A DNA stretch of 64,000 bases. Origin: Edaphobacter sp. 12200R-103. GTDB lineage: Bacteria; Acidobacteriota; Terriglobia; Terriglobales; Acidobacteriaceae. The translations under genes were made by a program, and so were the position numbers. Location: the NCBI RefSeq assembly GCF_010093025.1, contig NZ_CP048114.1, forward strand, positions 558,001-622,000, written 5' to 3'. Under the pieces are notes generated by a model that worked only from the letters and a program-made list of their open reading frames with translations, was not told where the DNA came from and searched no databases. Positions 62,340-64,000 of the stretch are shown in pieces. How positions within the stretch are numbered: position 1 is the first letter of the stretch; each line of letters begins with the position of its first letter.

Positions 62340-62662
62340 GTGTATCGACAAGTTCCGCATCGTTGATCTGCTTTGTTGAATTTCCACCGCTATCACAGGT
62401 GTCATCCTGAGTGGAGCGCGCCGGCACGCAGTCGGAGGATGACACCCTCCATGGGGACCGCAAAGTGCCCCCTGCAAGCGTCATTGGGGCCCACACCCCG
62501 TCATTTTGAGGCGCAGCCGAAGAATCCCTGTATTTTTTGCAGGATGCCGATGGAGGCGCCTAGGCCAGCCAGACTCACTGCTATCCGTCGGCCACACAAC
62601 CTGTCTAACAACAGCAGACTTGCTTGACGCACAAGATAGACTGGTCTCGATGGGGGAACGAA
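62340..62662. repeat. Intergenic region with two dispersed repeats upstream of hrcA
   Basis: GGTGTCATCC (62398-62407) is perfectly inverted at 62437-62446. GTCATTTTGAGGCGCAGCC begins at 62500, with AGAATCCCTGTATTTTTT after it. No CIRCE element (TTAGCACTC and inverse) is visible before hrcA. TAGACT (62637-62642) is the best -10 candidate, 20 bases before ATG 62663. Confidence 0.75.
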
Positions 62663-63742
62663 ATGGCTGAAACCTGGAGAATGACGGCGCGGCAGCGTGT
62701 CATTCTCACCGCCATTATCGAGAGCTATATCGAAACGGGAGAACCCGTGGGTTCAGGCACGATCGCCCGTCTCAACCGGGAAGGGTCCGCCATGAGCCCG
62801 GCGACCATCCGCAACGAGATGGCGGAGCTGGCCGATGCCGGCCTTCTGGAACAGCCCCACACCTCCGCCGGACGAATCCCTACGGCCCGTGCCTTTCGTA
62901 TGTACGTGGAGCAATTGAGCGAAGGAGGCAGTCCCGGGAGGGGGACCGAACGGCTGCCCGCGCGTTCGCGCCTTCAGATCGACCGCAGTTTTGTGGGAGT
63001 CGCAGGAACTCAGGCGGTTCTCGAGCGTGCTTCTCATGTGCTGGCCACCCTCTCCAGCGGGGTGGGAGTCGCCATCGCGACCGCGAGCGAGGGAGATCTC
63101 CTCGAACACGTCCATTTTTCCCGCCTGGCTCCGGCCAGCGTTCTCGGCGTCGTGGTTACACGCTCCGGGACGGTCCGGGACCGCGTTCTGTCGTTGGACC
63201 GCGACGTAACCTCCGGAGAACTGGAGACGGCTGCAAACTTCCTCAATGAGAACTTCCGCGGCTGGAGCGTGGAGGAGGTTCGCTCGGAGCTGGCTCGTCT
63301 GGTCGAGCGTGAACGCAGCGAGTACCAGCGACTCCTGAACAGCGTCCAGCAGCTCTGGGTGAAGGCGGTTCCCGTCGATGACGTCACTCCGCCTCCGGTC
63401 TACGTGGAAGGGGTAGCCAACCTCGTAAGTTCTCAGATGGACGGGGAGCGTCTGCGGGAGATGCTCGCCGCCCTTGAGGCAAAGCAGCGTCTGGTAGAGC
63501 TCCTGAATGCCTATATCGATACCCGTCAGCAAAGCGTGCGTGTCGTCTTCGACCTGGAAGAGCAGGCCCCGCAGATGGCCGGGCTGGTGCTGATCGCCGC
63601 CCCCGCCAGGATGGCAGGCGAGAGCCGCGGCACCATCGGGGTCATCGGGACCACCCGCATGGACTACGAGAACACCATGAACGCCGTGAGCTACCTCTCG
63701 CGCGTCTTCGACCGGATCGCGACGCAGCCTTCGGAACAGTAG
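62663..63742 (+). CDS. hrcA: Heat-inducible transcription repressor HrcA
   Basis: 359 residues from ATG 62663, with GGGGGAACGAA upstream. Winged HTH: MTARQRVILTAIIESYIETG, GSGTIARLNREGSAMSPATI, NEMAELADAGLLEQPHTSAG, matching HrcA exactly in order. GAF-like central and dimerisation parts include ILTxSGxVRDRVLSLDRDVT-type wording (TRSGTVRDRVLSLDRDVTSG). It represses groESL and dnaK operons by binding CIRCE and is deactivated by heat through GroEL. grpE starts 88 bases downstream. I see no CIRCE here, so the target sites are likely elsewhere. Confidence 0.95.
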   Translation: MAETWRMTARQRVILTAIIESYIETGEPVGSGTIARLNREGSAMSPATIRNEMAELADAGLLEQPHTSAGRIPTARAFRMYVEQLSEGGSPGRGTERLPARSRLQIDRSFVGVAGTQAVLERASHVLATLSSGVGVAIATASEGDLLEHVHFSRLAPASVLGVVVTRSGTVRDRVLSLDRDVTSGELETAANFLNENFRGWSVEEVRSELARLVERERSEYQRLLNSVQQLWVKAVPVDDVTPPPVYVEGVANLVSSQMDGERLREMLAALEAKQRLVELLNAYIDTRQQSVRVVFDLEEQAPQMAGLVLIAAPARMAGESRGTIGVIGTTRMDYENTMNAVSYLSRVFDRIATQPSEQ

Positions 63743-63830
63743 GGAAATTCAGGCGGCCCTGCACCTGCCCGCGCCTTGCGTGATCGGCGATAATAGAAGA
63801 GGACAACGATCTATGAGGAGACATAAATCC

Positions 63831-64000
63831 ATGCAGGACGAGACGACTGTGCAGGCTGTACAGGAGGGCGAGGTTGTGACTGGCTCTCCGGAGGAGCAGG
63901 CACAGACCGCGGCTTCAGCCCAGCAGAATGAACTGGAACAACTTAAGGGCGAGCGCGATCAGCTTCTCGATAGGCTGGCGCGGCTGCAGGCCGAGTTCGA
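63831..64000 (+). CDS. grpE: GrpE nucleotide exchange factor (partial)
   Basis: The first 56 residues are present; the gene runs off the right edge. The start MQDETTVQAVQEGEV is an acidic unstructured tail, followed by NELEQLKGERDQLLDRLARL and QAEF, the start of the GrpE coiled coil. It sits 88 bases after hrcA, the usual hrcA-grpE-dnaK order. ATG 63831 has GAGGAG twelve bases upstream; another in-frame ATG at 63813 is possible. TAATAG at 63791 could be a -10 box of its own promoter. Confidence 0.9.
   Translation, partial: MQDETTVQAVQEGEVVTGSPEEQAQTAASAQQNELEQLKGERDQLLDRLARLQAEF

Noticed and set aside
62560..62662. CIRCE element before hrcA
   Set aside because: No TTAGCACTC-N9-GAGTGCTAA-like inverted repeat was found on either strand.
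62650..62670. Six-codon leader frame overlapping the hrcA start
   Set aside because: The ATG seven bases after TAGACT could start a tiny upstream frame ending at 62670, but there is no evidence for translation or regulation.

Overview
The window is a chromosomal stretch of a G+C-rich bacterium. Its gene content and dispersed intergenic repeats point to Acidobacteriota, class Terriglobia (Terriglobus/Edaphobacter/Granulicella-like). Supporting signs are the repeat family beginning GTCATCCTGAGC, a sulfite-reductase-type flavoprotein without an FMN domain, many small exported proteins with no clear family, and a DUF6526 protein. This is inference from sequence patterns; no rRNA gene is present. 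No prophage, insertion sequence, tRNA or CRISPR array was seen.

Layout. (1) 1-4700, minus strand: a tightly overlapping operon for an amino-acylated nucleotide sugar for surface polysaccharide (Gfo/Idh dehydrogenase, two left-handed beta-helix acetyltransferases, two DegT/DnrJ aminotransferases, one epimerase). A short NtrC-like regulator that lacks the GAFTGA loop lies just upstream. (2) 6160-20076: carbohydrate catabolism. Here are a Tat-exported TIM-barrel protein, msrA, a ROK repressor, xylulokinase, a sodium/solute symporter, a tiny membrane protein, an L-fucose/L-arabinose-type isomerase, a 12-Asp-box GH74-like secreted protein, and a three-gene operon (Gfo/Idh dehydrogenase, DUF993 aldolase-like barrel, isomerase/epimerase-like barrel) that looks like an undescribed sugar oxidation and cleavage route. 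(3) 20190-29445: mixed redox and exported proteins, DNA endonuclease IV followed by a bacterial DUF120 (riboflavin-kinase-like) protein, and an alditol-oxidase-like flavoenzyme. (4) 29556-43233: housekeeping (leuS, guaA, lepB, rph) with a carbonic anhydrase/SulP pair and a LacD-type aldolase. (5) 43535-50114: an NtrC-type response regulator, small metal-binding proteins, an exported CocE-type hydrolase, a Nudix hydrolase, and an ECF sigma/anti-sigma pair.

(6) 51851-54487 is the most interesting locus. It is a minus-strand operon for a post-translationally modified metal-binding peptide of the bufferin/HvfA kind: a signal-peptide-bearing precursor with two copies of a C-KGKN-(D/S)-C-KGKGG-C repeat, a DUF692 (MNIO) iron enzyme, a DUF2063 partner and a DoxX membrane protein. 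A 13-bp-stem hairpin separates precursor and enzyme genes. (7) 54648-64000: an AsmA-like protein, an AAA+ ATPase/VWA pair, MgtC, TPR, thioesterase, Mrp, hrcA and the start of grpE.

Two genome-wide themes recur. One is a family of palindromic intergenic repeats, at least eight places in 64 kb. The other is several genes whose start codon lies only 5-8 bases after a -10-like hexamer, suggesting leaderless transcripts.
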